Origin: Streptococcus sp.
Lineage (GTDB): Bacteria > Bacillota > Bacilli > Lactobacillales > Streptococcaceae
Assembly: GCF_030825805.1 (NCBI RefSeq)
Contig: NZ_JAPJPF010000009.1
Span: 13,371-46,081 of the forward strand
Length of the DNA stretch: 32,711 bases
Direction: 5' to 3'
Positions within the stretch are counted from its first letter, which is position 1. Every line of letters starts with the position of its first letter. A program made the translations under genes and the position numbers. The notes under the pieces are model-generated. The model made no database searches, was not told where the DNA came from, and worked only from the letters and a program-made list of their open reading frames with translations. Of the stretch, positions 16,818-26,557 are shown piece after piece.

Positions 16818-17762
16818 ATGTCACAACCGTTATTTTTACAATCCGTCATGCAGGAAAAGATTTGGGGTGGAACTAGATTACGAGATGAGTTTGGCTATGA
16901 AATCCCGAGCGATCATGTTGGTGAATACTGGGCTATTTCGGCCCATCCACATGGTGTTTCTGTTGTTAAGAATGGACCTTATGCTGGAATGGGCTTAGAC
17001 CAACTATATGCAGAGCATCGCGAATTATTTGGAGATCGAACAGAACCGGTTTTTCCTTTGTTGACAAAGATTCTAGATGCAAATGACTGGCTCAGTGTTC
17101 AGGTTCACCCAGATGATGCCTATGGAATGGAGCATGAAGGAGAACTTGGAAAAACCGAATGCTGGTATATTATTGCTGCTGATGAGGGGGCAGAGATTAT
17201 CTATGGTCATCACGCCCAGTCCAAGGAAGAATTGCGCCAAATGATCGAAGTCAAAGAATGGGATGATCTTTTAGCACGGGTTCCTGTGAAAGCGGGAGAT
17301 TTCTTCTATGTACCAAGTGGAACCATGCATGCGATCGGTTCAGGTATCTTGATTTTAGAAACCCAGCAATCGAGCGACACGACCTATCGAGTTTACGACT
17401 TTGATCGTAAAGACGATCAAGGGAATCTACGTGAGTTGCATATTGAACAGTCCATTGATGTACTGAACTTAGGTGCTCCGGCAAATAGCCGACCAGTTGA
17501 GGAAAAAGTTGATCACTTGTCATCGACTTTGTTAGTGGCAAATGACTTCTTTGGTGTTCACAAGTGGGTAGTTAATGGGGAAGTTCGATTTGAAAAGACC
17601 CATGATTATAGCTTGGTGAGCGTTCTCTCAGGGCAAGGAAGTCTTCAAGTAGATGGGGAGAATTATCCGATTGGAAAAGGGGACCACTTTATCTTAACGA
17701 GTGATATCCAGAATTGGACCTTGTCAGGAGAAGAGATGGAATTAATTGTTAGTCATCCATAA
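16818..17762 (+). CDS. manA: Mannose-6-phosphate isomerase, class I
   Basis: ManA interconverts mannose-6-phosphate and fructose-6-phosphate. The 314-residue protein is a type I cupin with the zinc-site motifs VQVHPDDAYG, the Glu in GKTECWYI, and PSGTMHAIGSG with the metal His. QSSDTTYRVYDFDR is also typical. An in-frame ATG at 16806 exists, but GGAGG at 16808-16812 sets the ATG at 16818. It is transcribed alone, divergent from queG, with a terminator after it. Confidence 0.95.
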   Translation: MSQPLFLQSVMQEKIWGGTRLRDEFGYEIPSDHVGEYWAISAHPHGVSVVKNGPYAGMGLDQLYAEHRELFGDRTEPVFPLLTKILDANDWLSVQVHPDDAYGMEHEGELGKTECWYIIAADEGAEIIYGHHAQSKEELRQMIEVKEWDDLLARVPVKAGDFFYVPSGTMHAIGSGILILETQQSSDTTYRVYDFDRKDDQGNLRELHIEQSIDVLNLGAPANSRPVEEKVDHLSSTLLVANDFFGVHKWVVNGEVRFEKTHDYSLVSVLSGQGSLQVDGENYPIGKGDHFILTSDIQNWTLSGEEMELIVSHP

Positions 17763-17771
17763 AGAAGAAAG

Positions 17772-17801
17772 AAGGTTGAGTCATCATGTGCTCAGCCTTT
17801 T
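17772..17801 (+). terminator. Intrinsic terminator after manA
   Basis: A 9-bp stem with one G-U pair (AAGGTTGAG at 17772-17780, CTCAGCCTT at 17791-17799) has a 10-base loop and short T-rich tail. The rest of the gap to secA shows only the secA promoter. Confidence 0.65.
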
Positions 17802-17891
17802 GTTGTTTTAAGGAATTTTCTGCTAGATGGGGGAATGGAAGATTGCTGAGGGAAAAAGAGAGGAAAACCATATCCTAATCAATGGAATTTC

Positions 17892-17920
17892 TTGATGGAT
17901 AAGCTACAGTGTGCTATAAT
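17892..17920 (+). promoter_or_regulatory. Promoter of secA
   Basis: TTGATG (17892-17897), a 17-bp spacer, then TATAAT (17915-17920) with extended TG at 17912-17913. Confidence 0.75.
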
Positions 17921-17966
17921 AAAAAGAACGTTTAAAATTTTAAAAAATTGAAAAGTAAGGATACTA

Positions 17967-20486
17967 ATGGCTAATTTATTAAAGACAATTATCGAAAATG
18001 ATAAAGGTGAATTAAGACGATTGGAAAAGATGGCAGACAAGGTCTTTTCTTATGAAGATCAAATGGCTGCCTTGTCAGATGATGAACTGAAAGCGAAAAC
18101 GGAAGAGTTCAAACAGCGTTACCAAGATGGTGAATCTTTGGATGATCTTCTCTACGAAGCTTTTGCAGTAGTTCGTGAGGGTGCTAAGCGTGTTTTGGGC
18201 TTGTTCCCTTATAAAGTACAGGTCATGGGGGGTATTGTTCTTCACCACGGTGACGTTCCAGAAATGCGTACAGGGGAAGGGAAAACCTTGACTGCGACCA
18301 TGCCGGTGTATTTGAATGCCCTATCTGGCCAAGGAGTTCACGTTGTCACTGTCAATGAATACCTGACAGAACGTGATGCGACTGAGATGGGTGAGTTGTA
18401 CTCATGGCTTGGTTTGTCAGTAGGGATCAATTTAGCTGCAAAATCACCGTCTGAAAAACAAGAAGCTTATGCTTGTGACATCACTTATTCAACCAACGCG
18501 GAAATCGGTTTTGACTACTTGCGTGACAACATGGTTGTTCGTGCCGAAAATATGGTACAACGTCCTTTGAATTATGCCTTGGTCGATGAGGTAGACTCCA
18601 TCTTAATTGATGAAGCCCGTACGCCATTGATTGTTTCAGGTCAGACTTCTACAGAAACTAGTCAACTCTATCACATGGCGGATACCTATGTAAAATCTTT
18701 GGAAAAAGAAGACTATATTATTGATGTCCCTTCAAAAACGATTGGTTTGTCAGATTCTGGGATTGATAAGGCTGAAAGTTACTTTAATCTTGAAAACTTG
18801 TACGACATTGAAAATGTTGCCTTAACGCACTACATCGACAATGCCCTCCGTGCTAACTACATCATGATTTTGGATATCGACTATGTAGTCAGTGAAGATC
18901 AAGAAATCTTGATCGTCGACCAATTTACAGGTCGTACCATGGAAGGTCGTCGTTATTCTGACGGCTTGCACCAAGCGATTGAGGCTAAAGAAGGTGTGCC
19001 AGTCCAAGAAGAAACCAAAACATCAGCTTCTATTACTTACCAAAACTTGTTCCGGATGTACAAGAAACTTTCAGGGATGACAGGTACTGGTAAAACAGAA
19101 GAAGAAGAATTCCGTGAAATCTACAATATTCGCGTCATTCCAATTCCAACAAACCGTCCGATTGCTCGTATTGACCATCCAGATCTTCTCTACCCAAGCT
19201 TGAAATCTAAGTTTAAGGCTGTAGTAGAAGATGTAAAAGCACGTTACGAAAAAGGGCAACCAGTCTTGGTAGGTACCGTTGCCGTTGAAACCAGTGACTA
19301 TTTATCTCGTCTCTTGGTCGAAGCAGGTGTTCCCCACGAAGTTCTGAATGCGAAAAACCACTACAAAGAAGCGCAAATCATCATGAATGCTGGTCAACGT
19401 GGTGCCGTTACCATCGCGACCAACATGGCCGGACGTGGTACCGATATCAAGCTCGGTGAAGGAGTTCGTGAATTGGGCGGACTATGTGTCATTGGTACAG
19501 AGCGTCATGAAAGCCGACGGATTGATAACCAGCTGCGTGGACGTTCTGGACGTCAAGGAGACCCAGGTGAATCTCAATTCTACCTTTCTCTTGAAGATGA
19601 GTTGATGCGTCGTTTCGGTTCAGAGCGCATCAAAGCCTTGCTAGACCGCTTCAAACTAAGCGAAGAAGAATCTGTTATCCGATCCAACATGTTTACACGC
19701 CAAGTTGAAGCAGCGCAAAAACGAGTGGAAGGGAACAACTATGACACTCGTAAGCAAGTCCTTCAGTATGATGATGTCATGCGGGAGCAACGCGAGATTA
19801 TCTACTCTCAACGCTATGATGTGATTACTGCGGATCGTGATTTGGCGCCAGAAATCAAGGCCATGATTAAACGAACCATTAAACGGATTGTCGAAGGAGC
19901 TAGCCACTCAAGCAAGGAAGAACGAATCGAAGCTATTCTGAACTTTGCCAAATACAATTTGGTCCCTGAAGATACGATTTCAGAGAGCGATATTGAAGGC
20001 AAATCTGATAAAGATGTGATTGATTACTTGTACAAACGTGCTGAAGAGGTTTATGCAAACCAAGTAGCGAAATTACGTGATGAAGAAGCAGTCAGAGAAT
20101 TCCAAAAAGTCTTGATTCTTCGTGTTGTGGATAGTAAATGGACAGATCACATCGATGCCTTAGATCAATTGCGTAATGCTGTCGGTCTTCGTGGCTATGC
20201 ACAAAACAATCCTGTAGTTGAATACCAATCTGAAGGATTCCGTATGTTCAACGATATGATTGGCTCTATCGAGTTTGATGTGACTCGTTTGATGATGAAA
20301 GCTCAAATTCATGAACAAGAGCGTCCACGTACAGAACACAGTATTTCAACGACAGCGACTCGCAACATTGCCGCTCAAAAAACTGATTTACCAGAAGATC
20401 TTGATTTGAGTCAAATCAAACGCAATGACATTTGTCCATGTGGATCTGGTAAGAAATTTAAAAACTGTCACGGTAAAAAACTCTAA
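17967..20486 (+). CDS. secA: Preprotein translocase ATPase SecA
   Basis: SecA drives secreted and membrane proteins through SecYEG. This 839-residue protein has Walker A MRTGEGKT (residues 100-107), the [15 protein letters not shown]alker B region, the preprotein cross-linking domain, NMAGRGTD and the RGRSGRQGD helicase arginine motif. The C-terminal zinc tail [13 protein letters not shown] starts at residue 823. Length and tail show the housekeeping SecA rather than accessory SecA2. AAGGA precedes the ATG. The DAHP synthase starts 20 bp downstream without a terminator, so the two are cotranscribed. Confidence 0.97.
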   Translation: MANLLKTIIENDKGELRRLEKMADKVFSYEDQMAALSDDELKAKTEEFKQRYQDGESLDDLLYEAFAVVREGAKRVLGLFPYKVQVMGGIVLHHGDVPEMRTGEGKTLTATMPVYLNALSGQGVHVVTVNEYLTERDATEMGELYSWLGLSVGINLAAKSPSEKQEAYACDITYSTNAEIGFDYLRDNMVVRAENMVQRPLNYALVDEVDSILIDEARTPLIVSGQTSTETSQLYHMADTYVKSLEKEDYIIDVPSKTIGLSDSGIDKAESYFNLENLYDIENVALTHYIDNALRANYIMILDIDYVVSEDQEILIVDQFTGRTMEGRRYSDGLHQAIEAKEGVPVQEETKTSASITYQNLFRMYKKLSGMTGTGKTEEEEFREIYNIRVIPIPTNRPIARIDHPDLLYPSLKSKFKAVVEDVKARYEKGQPVLVGTVAVETSDYLSRLLVEAGVPHEVLNAKNHYKEAQIIMNAGQRGAVTIATNMAGRGTDIKLGEGVRELGGLCVIGTERHESRRIDNQLRGRSGRQGDPGESQFYLSLEDELMRRFGSERIKALLDRFKLSEEESVIRSNMFTRQVEAAQKRVEGNNYDTRKQVLQYDDVMREQREIIYSQRYDVITADRDLAPEIKAMIKRTIKRIVEGASHSSKEERIEAILNFAKYNLVPEDTISESDIEGKSDKDVIDYLYKRAEEVYANQVAKLRDEEAVREFQKVLILRVVDSKWTDHIDALDQLRNAVGLRGYAQNNPVVEYQSEGFRMFNDMIGSIEFDVTRLMMKAQIHEQERPRTEHSISTTATRNIAAQKTDLPEDLDLSQIKRNDICPCGSGKKFKNCHGKKL

Positions 20487-20506
20487 TCGTATGAAAGGAT
20501 TTGCCT

Positions 20507-21538
20507 ATGTCTTTTTCAGCTACTAGCCCAATCATTGATGAAACAACGGTGACTTCTCTTTATCGCTTAGAAGGGGAACATTTGGCTCGCAAAGAAGCGC
20601 GTGATCGTGAACTAGCCTCTATTTTAAAGGGGGAAGACAAGCGGATCTTGCTTGTGATGGGACCATGTTCATCAGATAATGAGGAAGCGGTGATGGAATA
20701 TGCTCGTCGACTTGCAGCCCTTCAAGAAGAAGTCAAAGATCGGGTCTTCATTGTGATGCGGGTCTATACTGCTAAACCTCGGACCAATGGTGATGGCTAT
20801 AAAGGCTTGATGCATCAGCCCGATACTGCTTCAAAACCAAGTTTTGTAGCTGGTTTAAAGGCTGTTCGTCGCTTGCATCATCGAGTGATTACAGAAACCG
20901 GATTGACAACAGCAGACGAATTGTTGTATCCAGAGACCTACCCATTTGTTGAGGATTTACTTTCCTATGTTGCTATTGGGGCACGTTCTGTAGAAGATCA
21001 AGGCCATCGATTTGTAGCGAGTGGAATTTCAGTACCAACTGGATTGAAAAATCCGACATCTGGAAATCTGTCTGTCATGTTTAATGCGATTTATGCTGCA
21101 CAGCATGGGCATCATTTCTTCTATAATGGTCGTTCTGTGGAGACAAGTGGAAATCCATTCGGACACGCTATTCTGCGTGGAGCTTTAGACGCGAATGGGA
21201 AAAACATTCCAAACTACCACTATGAAGATTTGCTAGAAGCTGCTCATCGTTACCAAGCCTTGGGCTTGCAACATCCATTTATCCTGGTTGATACCAATCA
21301 TGATAATTCAGGGAAAAAATTTGCTGAGCAGATTCGCATTGTCAGAGAAACCCTTACAAATCGTAGCTGGAATCCAATTATCCATGATGTAGTCCGTGGA
21401 TTTATGATTGAATCTTATCTAGAGGACGGTCGTCAAGATCAACCAGAAGTATTTGGTCAATCGATCACAGACCCATGCTTGGGTTGGGAAAAGACAGAAA
21501 GCTTAGTACGAGAAATTTATCAGTATGTAGCTGAATAA
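20507..21538 (+). CDS. Class I DAHP synthase (AroF/AroG type)
   Basis: Catalyses the first step of aromatic amino-acid synthesis, joining phosphoenolpyruvate and erythrose-4-phosphate. The 343-residue protein has MRVYTAKPRTNGDGYKGL, GARSVEDQGHR (phosphate-binding Arg) and VDTNHDNSGK, as in the AroFGH family. In-frame TTG at 20501 is possible, but AAAGGA is spaced seven bases from the ATG at 20507. S. pneumoniae, from memory, has two tandem DAHP synthase genes at this place; only one is present here. The sequence does not reveal which amino acid inhibits it. Confidence 0.94.
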   Translation: MSFSATSPIIDETTVTSLYRLEGEHLARKEARDRELASILKGEDKRILLVMGPCSSDNEEAVMEYARRLAALQEEVKDRVFIVMRVYTAKPRTNGDGYKGLMHQPDTASKPSFVAGLKAVRRLHHRVITETGLTTADELLYPETYPFVEDLLSYVAIGARSVEDQGHRFVASGISVPTGLKNPTSGNLSVMFNAIYAAQHGHHFFYNGRSVETSGNPFGHAILRGALDANGKNIPNYHYEDLLEAAHRYQALGLQHPFILVDTNHDNSGKKFAEQIRIVRETLTNRSWNPIIHDVVRGFMIESYLEDGRQDQPEVFGQSITDPCLGWEKTESLVREIYQYVAE

Positions 21539-21545
21539 GAGGAGA

Positions 21546-21580
21546 GGGCTGGAGAAAACATTCTCAGCCCTTTCCTTCTT
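21546..21580 (+). terminator. Intrinsic terminator after the DAHP synthase gene
   Basis: GGGCT-G-GAGAA (21546-21556) pairs with TTCTC-AGCCC (21561-21570), with one bulged G, followed by TTTCCTTCTT. It suggests that secA-DAHP synthase is one unit and acpS starts another, though I saw no clear acpS promoter. Confidence 0.6.
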
Positions 21581-21621
21581 AAATAGAGTTGCTGATAGAG
21601 AATCATTAAAGAGGAAAAGAT

Positions 21622-21984
21622 ATGATTGTTGGACATGGGATAGATATCGAATCAATCCAATCCATTGAACAAGCCTACCAGAGACATCCGAGATTTGCTT
21701 CCAAGGTATTGACAGAGACGGAACGAGAACGGTTCGACCAATTATCTGGAAAACGGAAAATGGAATACCTGGCAGGTCGATGGTCTGCCAAAGAAGCCTT
21801 TTCCAAGGCTTGGGGAACAGGAATTGGTCCAGTAGGATTTCAGGATTTGGAAATTCTAACCAATCAAAAAGGAGCTCCTTATTTTTCAAAAGCTCCTTTT
21901 AGTGGAAAGATTTGGGTTTCGATTAGTCACTCAGGCGATTTAGTTTCGACCAGTGTCATTTTGGAGGAAAGAAATGAAAGCTAG
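21622..21984 (+). CDS. acpS: Holo-[acyl-carrier-protein] synthase
   Basis: AcpS transfers 4'-phosphopantetheine from CoA to the acyl carrier protein. The 120-residue length is normal. The magnesium-binding GHGIDIES at the start and the [12 protein letters not shown] motif are both present. AGAGGAAAAG lies before the ATG. Its last 11 bases overlap alr, so translation is likely coupled; acpS-alr-recG order is the streptococcal norm. Confidence 0.95.
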   Translation: MIVGHGIDIESIQSIEQAYQRHPRFASKVLTETERERFDQLSGKRKMEYLAGRWSAKEAFSKAWGTGIGPVGFQDLEILTNQKGAPYFSKAPFSGKIWVSISHSGDLVSTSVILEERNES

Positions 21985-23101
21985 TTTACATAGACCAACG
22001 CGAGCATATGTGGATGTAGAGGCTATTGCCTATAATGTTCAACAAATACAGTCCCATATCCCGAAAGAGACCTTGACTTTTGCAGTTGTCAAGGCTAATG
22101 CATACGGCCATGGGGTTGTGCCAGTGGTAGAACGTTTATTGCCACTAGTAGATGCTTTTTGTGTCTCCAACCTAGATGAAGCCTTGGAAGTTCGCCAAGT
22201 AGCAGGTGAAAAGCCGATTTTAATTTTGGGTGTTGCACCAGTGGAACACGTTGCGATCGCCATCAAAGAGGGAATTCGCTATACAGTGGCTAGTCTCGAG
22301 TGGTTGAAAGCTTTGTTAGCTAAAAAGACTGATTTGAGTGGGTTGAAGGTTCATATAAAAGTGGATTCAGGAATGGGACGAATTGGTTTCCGTTCAGCAG
22401 AAGACTTGCAAGAAGCCATGATTTTATTAAGAGACCATGGAGCAGAAGTGGAAGGGATCTTTACTCATTTTGCAACAGCTGATGAGAAAGATGACCGCCA
22501 TTTTCGAGACCAATTGCAACGATTTAAGTGCTTGTTGGAGCTCTTGCCCTTTACTCCGAAAATCGTTCATGCCAGCAATTCAGCAACAACTTTATGGCAT
22601 GCTGATACCATATTTAATGCGGTCCGACTGGGCGATGTCATGTATGGCCTCAATCCAAGTGGAAGAGAGTTAGAACTTCCCTATGACATCCGTCCTGCTT
22701 TGAGTTTGGAAACGGAATTGGTGCATGTCAAGCCACTAGAAGTGGGGCAGACAGTTGGCTATGGAGCGACCTATCAGACTAGAGATGAAGAGTGGATTGG
22801 GACCATTCCGATTGGCTATGCAGATGGCTGGACCAGAGATATGCAAGGTTTTCATGTCCTTGTTGATGGGCAATTCTGCCCGATTGTCGGTCGCGTATCC
22901 ATGGACCAAATCACCATTCGCCTACCGAAGACCTACCCGATTGGGACTAAGGTAGTATTGATTGGAGTGGATGGTGATCTAGCTATAACGACAACGGACG
23001 TAGCAGATTATAGAGGGACGATTAACTATGAGGTTGTTTGTGTCTTGAGCGATCGCGTCCCAAGAGTTTATCGTCCAACAAAGGAAGATAGTGGGAAGTA
23101 A
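21974..23101 (+). CDS. alr: Alanine racemase
   Basis: A PLP enzyme that makes D-alanine for peptidoglycan and teichoic acid esters. The 375-residue protein has the PLP Lys40 in [11 protein letters not shown] and the catalytic Tyr region VGYGATYQ, followed by GRVSMDQ. The open frame starts at 21953, but GGAGG seven bases before the ATG at 21974 fixes the start inside the end of acpS. A weak hairpin lies between alr and recG. Confidence 0.96.
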   Translation: MKASLHRPTRAYVDVEAIAYNVQQIQSHIPKETLTFAVVKANAYGHGVVPVVERLLPLVDAFCVSNLDEALEVRQVAGEKPILILGVAPVEHVAIAIKEGIRYTVASLEWLKALLAKKTDLSGLKVHIKVDSGMGRIGFRSAEDLQEAMILLRDHGAEVEGIFTHFATADEKDDRHFRDQLQRFKCLLELLPFTPKIVHASNSATTLWHADTIFNAVRLGDVMYGLNPSGRELELPYDIRPALSLETELVHVKPLEVGQTVGYGATYQTRDEEWIGTIPIGYADGWTRDMQGFHVLVDGQFCPIVGRVSMDQITIRLPKTYPIGTKVVLIGVDGDLAITTTDVADYRGTINYEVVCVLSDRVPRVYRPTKEDSGK

Positions 23102-23149
23102 GCTGTTTGTCTTATCCTAGCTTCCTTTCATAAAAAGTTCGAGATGAAA

Positions 23150-23183
23150 GAGGTTGAAGACGAATGTCCCAGCCTCCTTTCTT
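23150..23183 (+). terminator. Weak terminator-like hairpin between alr and recG
   Basis: GAGGTTG (23150-23156) pairs with CAGCCTC (23170-23176) with one G-U pair, followed by CTTTCTT. The short stem suggests partial termination at most. Confidence 0.4.
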
Positions 23184-23198
23184 ATCTAGGAGGAATGA

Positions 23199-25214
23199 AT
23201 GAACTTACACCAACCACTCTCTGTCCTACCAGGAATTGGACCAAAATCAGCAGAGAAATACAAGAAATTGGGTATCGAAACGGTTGAAGATCTCTTACTT
23301 TATTTCCCATTTCGGTATGAAGATTTTAAATCAAAAAATGTTTTAGACCTGGAAGATGGAGAAAAAGCAGTTGTTTCTGGACTTGTCGCTACTCCAGCCA
23401 ATGTCCAATACTATGGTTACAAGCGTAACCGTCTTCGCTTCACTATTAAACAAGGGGAGCTGGTCCTAGCAGTTAGTTTCTTTAACCAGCCCTATCTAGC
23501 GGACAAGATTGAACTGGGGCAAACGGTGGCCGTCTTTGGTAAATGGGACAAAGCCAAGGGGGCCTTGACAGGAATGAAACTGTTAGCGCAAGTCGAAGAT
23601 GACCTCCAACCGGTCTATCGCTTGTCTCAAGGGGTGAGTCAGTCTGCCCTGGTAAAGGTCATTAAAACGGCTTTTGAAGCTGGATTGGATCAACTGTTGG
23701 AAGAAAATCTCCCTCAAATCTTAATGGACAAGTATCATCTGCTTTCTCGCAGACAAGCAGTCAGAGCCATGCATTTTCCCAAGGATCTTGAGGAATACAA
23801 GCAGGCTCTGAGACGAGTAAAATTTGAAGAATTGCTCTTTTTCCAATTGCAACTGCAGGTCTTGAAGGAAGAAAATCGTTCTGTCGGACAGGGAATCGTG
23901 TTGGATTGGGATGAGAAGAAGCTAAAAGCTCTTCAAGCTAGTCTTCCCTTTGCTATGACAGAAGCCCAGGAGAGAAGTCTGAGCGAAATTCTAGCAGATA
24001 TGCGTTCTCCTTACCACATGAATCGTCTCTTGCAAGGGGACGTTGGAAGTGGAAAAACCGTCGTTGCTGGATTAGCCATGTATGCTGCTGTGACAGCTGG
24101 CAAGCAAGCGGCTTTGATGGTACCGACTGAAATCTTAGCTGAGCAACATTTACAAAGTTTGACCTCTCTCTTTCCTAGTCTCAAAATCCTTCTTTTGACA
24201 GGCAGTTTAAAAGCTTCGGAGAGAAGAGAACGGTTGGAATTGATTCAGACAGGGCAAGTAGACCTTGTTGTGGGAACCCATGCCTTGATTCAGGAGGGGG
24301 TTCATTTTCATGATCTCGGCTTGGTCATTATTGATGAGCAGCACCGTTTTGGTGTGGCCCAAAGACGGATCCTGCGTGAAAAGGGCCAAAATCCGGATGT
24401 CTTGATGATGACAGCGACCCCAATCCCTCGGACCCTGGCAATCACTGCTTTTGGAGATATGGACGTTTCCATCATCGATCAAATGCCAGCTGGTCGAAAA
24501 GAAATCATCACCCGATGGGTCAAGCACCAACAGTTAAACTTGGTTTTGGATTGGCTGGTCAAAGAAATTCAAAAAGGTTCCCAAGCCTATGTTATTTCTC
24601 CTTTGATTGAAGAATCTGAAGCCTTGGACCTCAAAAACGCTATTGCCTTAGAGGAAGAATTGATTGCTTACTTCGGGGATCGTGTCCGTATTGCTCTCCT
24701 TCATGGTAAGATGAAGGGGGAAGAAAAAGAGGCCATTATGCAGGCCTTTAAGCAGGGAGAAATTGACTTACTAGTTTCTACAACTGTAATCGAGGTCGGA
24801 GTTAATGTTCCCAATGCTACAGTTATGATCATCATGGATGCAGACCGCTTTGGTTTGAGCCAATTGCACCAGCTGAGAGGTCGGGTAGGACGTGGTGATA
24901 AGCAGTCTTACGCAGTATTAGTTGCCAATCCCAAAACAGAATCAGGTAAGCGTCGGATGAAAATCATGACCGAAACAACCAATGGGTTTGTCTTGGCAGA
25001 AGAAGACCTCAAGCTACGAGGCTCTGGGGAAATCTTTGGAACGCGTCAATCAGGTATACCAGAATTTCAAGTGGCCAGCCTCATTGAAGATTATCCAATC
25101 TTAGAGGAAGCACGAAAGGTAGCTGTTCAGGTGGTTACGACTCCTAATTGGCGAGAGCATTCAGATTGGCACTGTCTGTCTCTACATTTGGAACAGAAAG
25201 AACACTTAGATTAA
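23199..25214 (+). CDS. recG: ATP-dependent DNA helicase RecG
   Basis: RecG remodels stalled forks and branch-migrates Holliday junctions. The 671-residue protein has an N-terminal OB-fold wedge domain (about residues 50-150), Walker A GDVGSGKT (residues 280-287), DEQH box, MTATPIPRTL (motif III) and QLRGRVGRG (motif VI). AGGAGG precedes the ATG at 23199. The 183-bp repeat lies directly after the gene and supplies its terminator. Confidence 0.97.
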   Translation: MNLHQPLSVLPGIGPKSAEKYKKLGIETVEDLLLYFPFRYEDFKSKNVLDLEDGEKAVVSGLVATPANVQYYGYKRNRLRFTIKQGELVLAVSFFNQPYLADKIELGQTVAVFGKWDKAKGALTGMKLLAQVEDDLQPVYRLSQGVSQSALVKVIKTAFEAGLDQLLEENLPQILMDKYHLLSRRQAVRAMHFPKDLEEYKQALRRVKFEELLFFQLQLQVLKEENRSVGQGIVLDWDEKKLKALQASLPFAMTEAQERSLSEILADMRSPYHMNRLLQGDVGSGKTVVAGLAMYAAVTAGKQAALMVPTEILAEQHLQSLTSLFPSLKILLLTGSLKASERRERLELIQTGQVDLVVGTHALIQEGVHFHDLGLVIIDEQHRFGVAQRRILREKGQNPDVLMMTATPIPRTLAITAFGDMDVSIIDQMPAGRKEIITRWVKHQQLNLVLDWLVKEIQKGSQAYVISPLIEESEALDLKNAIALEEELIAYFGDRVRIALLHGKMKGEEKEAIMQAFKQGEIDLLVSTTVIEVGVNVPNATVMIIMDADRFGLSQLHQLRGRVGRGDKQSYAVLVANPKTESGKRRMKIMTETTNGFVLAEEDLKLRGSGEIFGTRQSGIPEFQVASLIEDYPILEEARKVAVQVVTTPNWREHSDWHCLSLHLEQKEHLD

Positions 25215-25224
25215 GAAGGAATAA

Positions 25225-25408
25225 GAAAAAGTGGCTGGGACAAAAGTCCGGCCTCTCAATTGTCTTTGGATTGTCGAGCAAGACGCAGCAGTTGAGTGGG
25301 CTCTACTACGCTGATTTCATCAGCTTTTACAGTCCTACTCAACTGTGCGGAGGTGGGACGACGAAGTCGAATTCTAACGAATTACCGATTTCTGTCCCAC
25401 TCTCTTTT
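25225..25408 (+). repeat. 183-bp structured intergenic repeat, copy 2
   Basis: Same orientation and organisation as 8155-8336. It starts with a small GGAC-AAAA-GTCC hairpin that is broken in copy 1. The central hairpin has TTGAGT/ACTCAA arms; one C-to-T change there keeps pairing as G-U. The 3' terminator pairs GTGGGAC (25353-25359) with GTCCCAC (25394-25400), then TCTCTTTT. In both copies the element directly follows a plus-strand gene or its terminator. It is clearly dispersed within this genome; the family name is unknown to me. Confidence 0.9.
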
Positions 25409-25432
25409 TATCTTTTTTTAAATTTGTAGACC

Positions 25433-25438
25433 TATAAT
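25433..25438 (+). promoter_or_regulatory. -10 element of the putative small peptide gene
   Basis: A perfect TATAAT, 28 bases before the small ORF start. No good -35 or extended TG was found, so its strength is uncertain. Confidence 0.45.
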
Positions 25439-25466
25439 CGTAAAAAACAGAAAAGAGGTCCTAGTT

Positions 25467-25529
25467 ATGCGAAACATGTTGAAATTTATCTTGTCATTCA
25501 TTATCTCAGTCCATCAAAGCTATTTTTAA
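25467..25529 (+). CDS. Putative 20-residue hydrophobic peptide
   Basis: I do not recognise this gene. The reading frame encodes 20 residues: a basic start (MRNMLK), a hydrophobic core (FILSFIISV) and a polar end (HQSYF). GAGG at 25455-25458 lies eight bases before the ATG. A TATAAT sits upstream, and a hairpin begins seven bases after the stop, so a complete small transcription unit is readable. Small membrane-active peptides such as type I toxins look like this, but there is no family match I can name and no antisense RNA promoter was proven. A chance ORF cannot be excluded. Confidence 0.4.
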   Translation: MRNMLKFILSFIISVHQSYF

Positions 25530-25535
25530 ATTCAA

Positions 25536-25570
25536 AAGGCGGATGGATCAACCATCACGCCTTCTATTCT
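25536..25570. terminator. Intrinsic terminator after the small ORF, also facing the asparaginase gene
   Basis: AAGGCGGATGG (25536-25546) pairs with CCATC-A-CGCCTT (25552-25563) with one bulged A and a 5-base loop. A T-rich tail follows on the plus strand, and T-rich sequence also follows on the minus strand, so it can end the asparaginase transcript. Confidence 0.7.
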
Positions 25571-25574
25571 TATT

Positions 25575-26537
25575 TTAACCTTCCATATAGTCTCTTAATT
25601 CATCACCTTTTAATCCGGCATTGAGAGCAATCAATAGTTTCAACCGGGCCTTAGCTGCATTGAGCTCTTTGACAAAGAAGATGCCGTGCTCGTGAAGTTT
25701 GACTCCGCCCCCATCGTAAGCATAGACGGGTTCCGCAATTCCATTGAAGCAACGGGAAACCAAGGCAATAGGAAGGCCAGACTCTTGAAACTCAAAGAGT
25801 TTTTCCGCAACCTCCCTAGGAAGATTTCCTGCACCAAAGGCTTCGATAATTAAGCCATCCATTTGTCGGACATCTAGCATATCAAGAAGGTCTGTCTTCA
25901 TGCCAGCATAGGCGGAAACAATGGGGACGACTCCCTTAATCTCTTGCAAATCAAATCGAACACGAGGTTCAGCTGTTTTAAAATAGATAACTTCTTTTTT
26001 CATGACCAAGCCTAGAGGACCGTGAGTTGGTGTTTGAAAAGTACTGACATTGGTTGTATGGGTTTTGGTCACGTACTTGGCTGCATGGACTTCGTCATTC
26101 ATCACGACCAAAACACCCTTGTCTTGTGATTTGGGATCAGCCGCGACCCTGATGGCAGTCAGATAGTTATAGACGCCATCACTCCCTAATTCGTTGGAGC
26201 TTCTCATGGCTCCTGTCAGGACTACCGAAATAGTTGGCAAGTCCATGGTATCTAAGAAGTAAGCTGTTTCTTCAAGAGTATCGGTACCGTGGGTGATGAC
26301 AATCCCATCATACTGGGAAGCCTCTTTCTGAATCTTATGATAAAGTTGCAACATGTGCTGAGGAGTTACATGAGGGCTGGGTAAATTAAAAAAATCTTCT
26401 GAAGTAAGCTCAATCCCTGCCAGTGACAGATCAATATGGTTCATGGGGTTGGATGAATTGGTCACGACAGCTCCAGAGGCATCCGCCTGCATGGAGATGG
26501 TTCCTCCTGTATGAAGGGCCAAAATTTTCTTAATCAT
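25575..26537 (-). CDS. ansA: Type I (cytoplasmic) L-asparaginase
   Basis: Hydrolyses asparagine to aspartate and ammonia. The 320-residue protein has both catalytic Thr motifs: HTGGTIS with Thr13 and THGTDTLEETA with Thr85 and Asp86. There is no signal peptide, so it is cytoplasmic. The frame is open a further 50 residues upstream, but AAGGAG before the ATG at 26537 and the MIKKILALHTGG start decide. It is divergent from the HAD-fusion gene, with 64 bp between starts. Confidence 0.93.
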   Translation of the reverse strand: MIKKILALHTGGTISMQADASGAVVTNSSNPMNHIDLSLAGIELTSEDFFNLPSPHVTPQHMLQLYHKIQKEASQYDGIVITHGTDTLEETAYFLDTMDLPTISVVLTGAMRSSNELGSDGVYNYLTAIRVAADPKSQDKGVLVVMNDEVHAAKYVTKTHTTNVSTFQTPTHGPLGLVMKKEVIYFKTAEPRVRFDLQEIKGVVPIVSAYAGMKTDLLDMLDVRQMDGLIIEAFGAGNLPREVAEKLFEFQESGLPIALVSRCFNGIAEPVYAYDGGGVKLHEHGIFFVKELNAAKARLKLLIALNAGLKGDELRDYMEG

Positions 26538-26557
26538 GTTTGTCTCCTTGGAATGTG

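Noticed and set aside
16675..16824. N-terminal 50-residue extension of QueG
   Set aside because: It is hydrophobic and unlike the family, contains the promoter, and overlaps the region upstream of manA.
17828..17899. Short ORF of about 22 codons between manA and secA
   Set aside because: No ribosome binding site, and it overlaps the secA -35 region.
25148..25429. 93-codon ORF across the end of recG and the repeat
   Set aside because: Most of it reads through the non-coding repeat, it overlaps recG in another frame, and it has no ribosome binding site.
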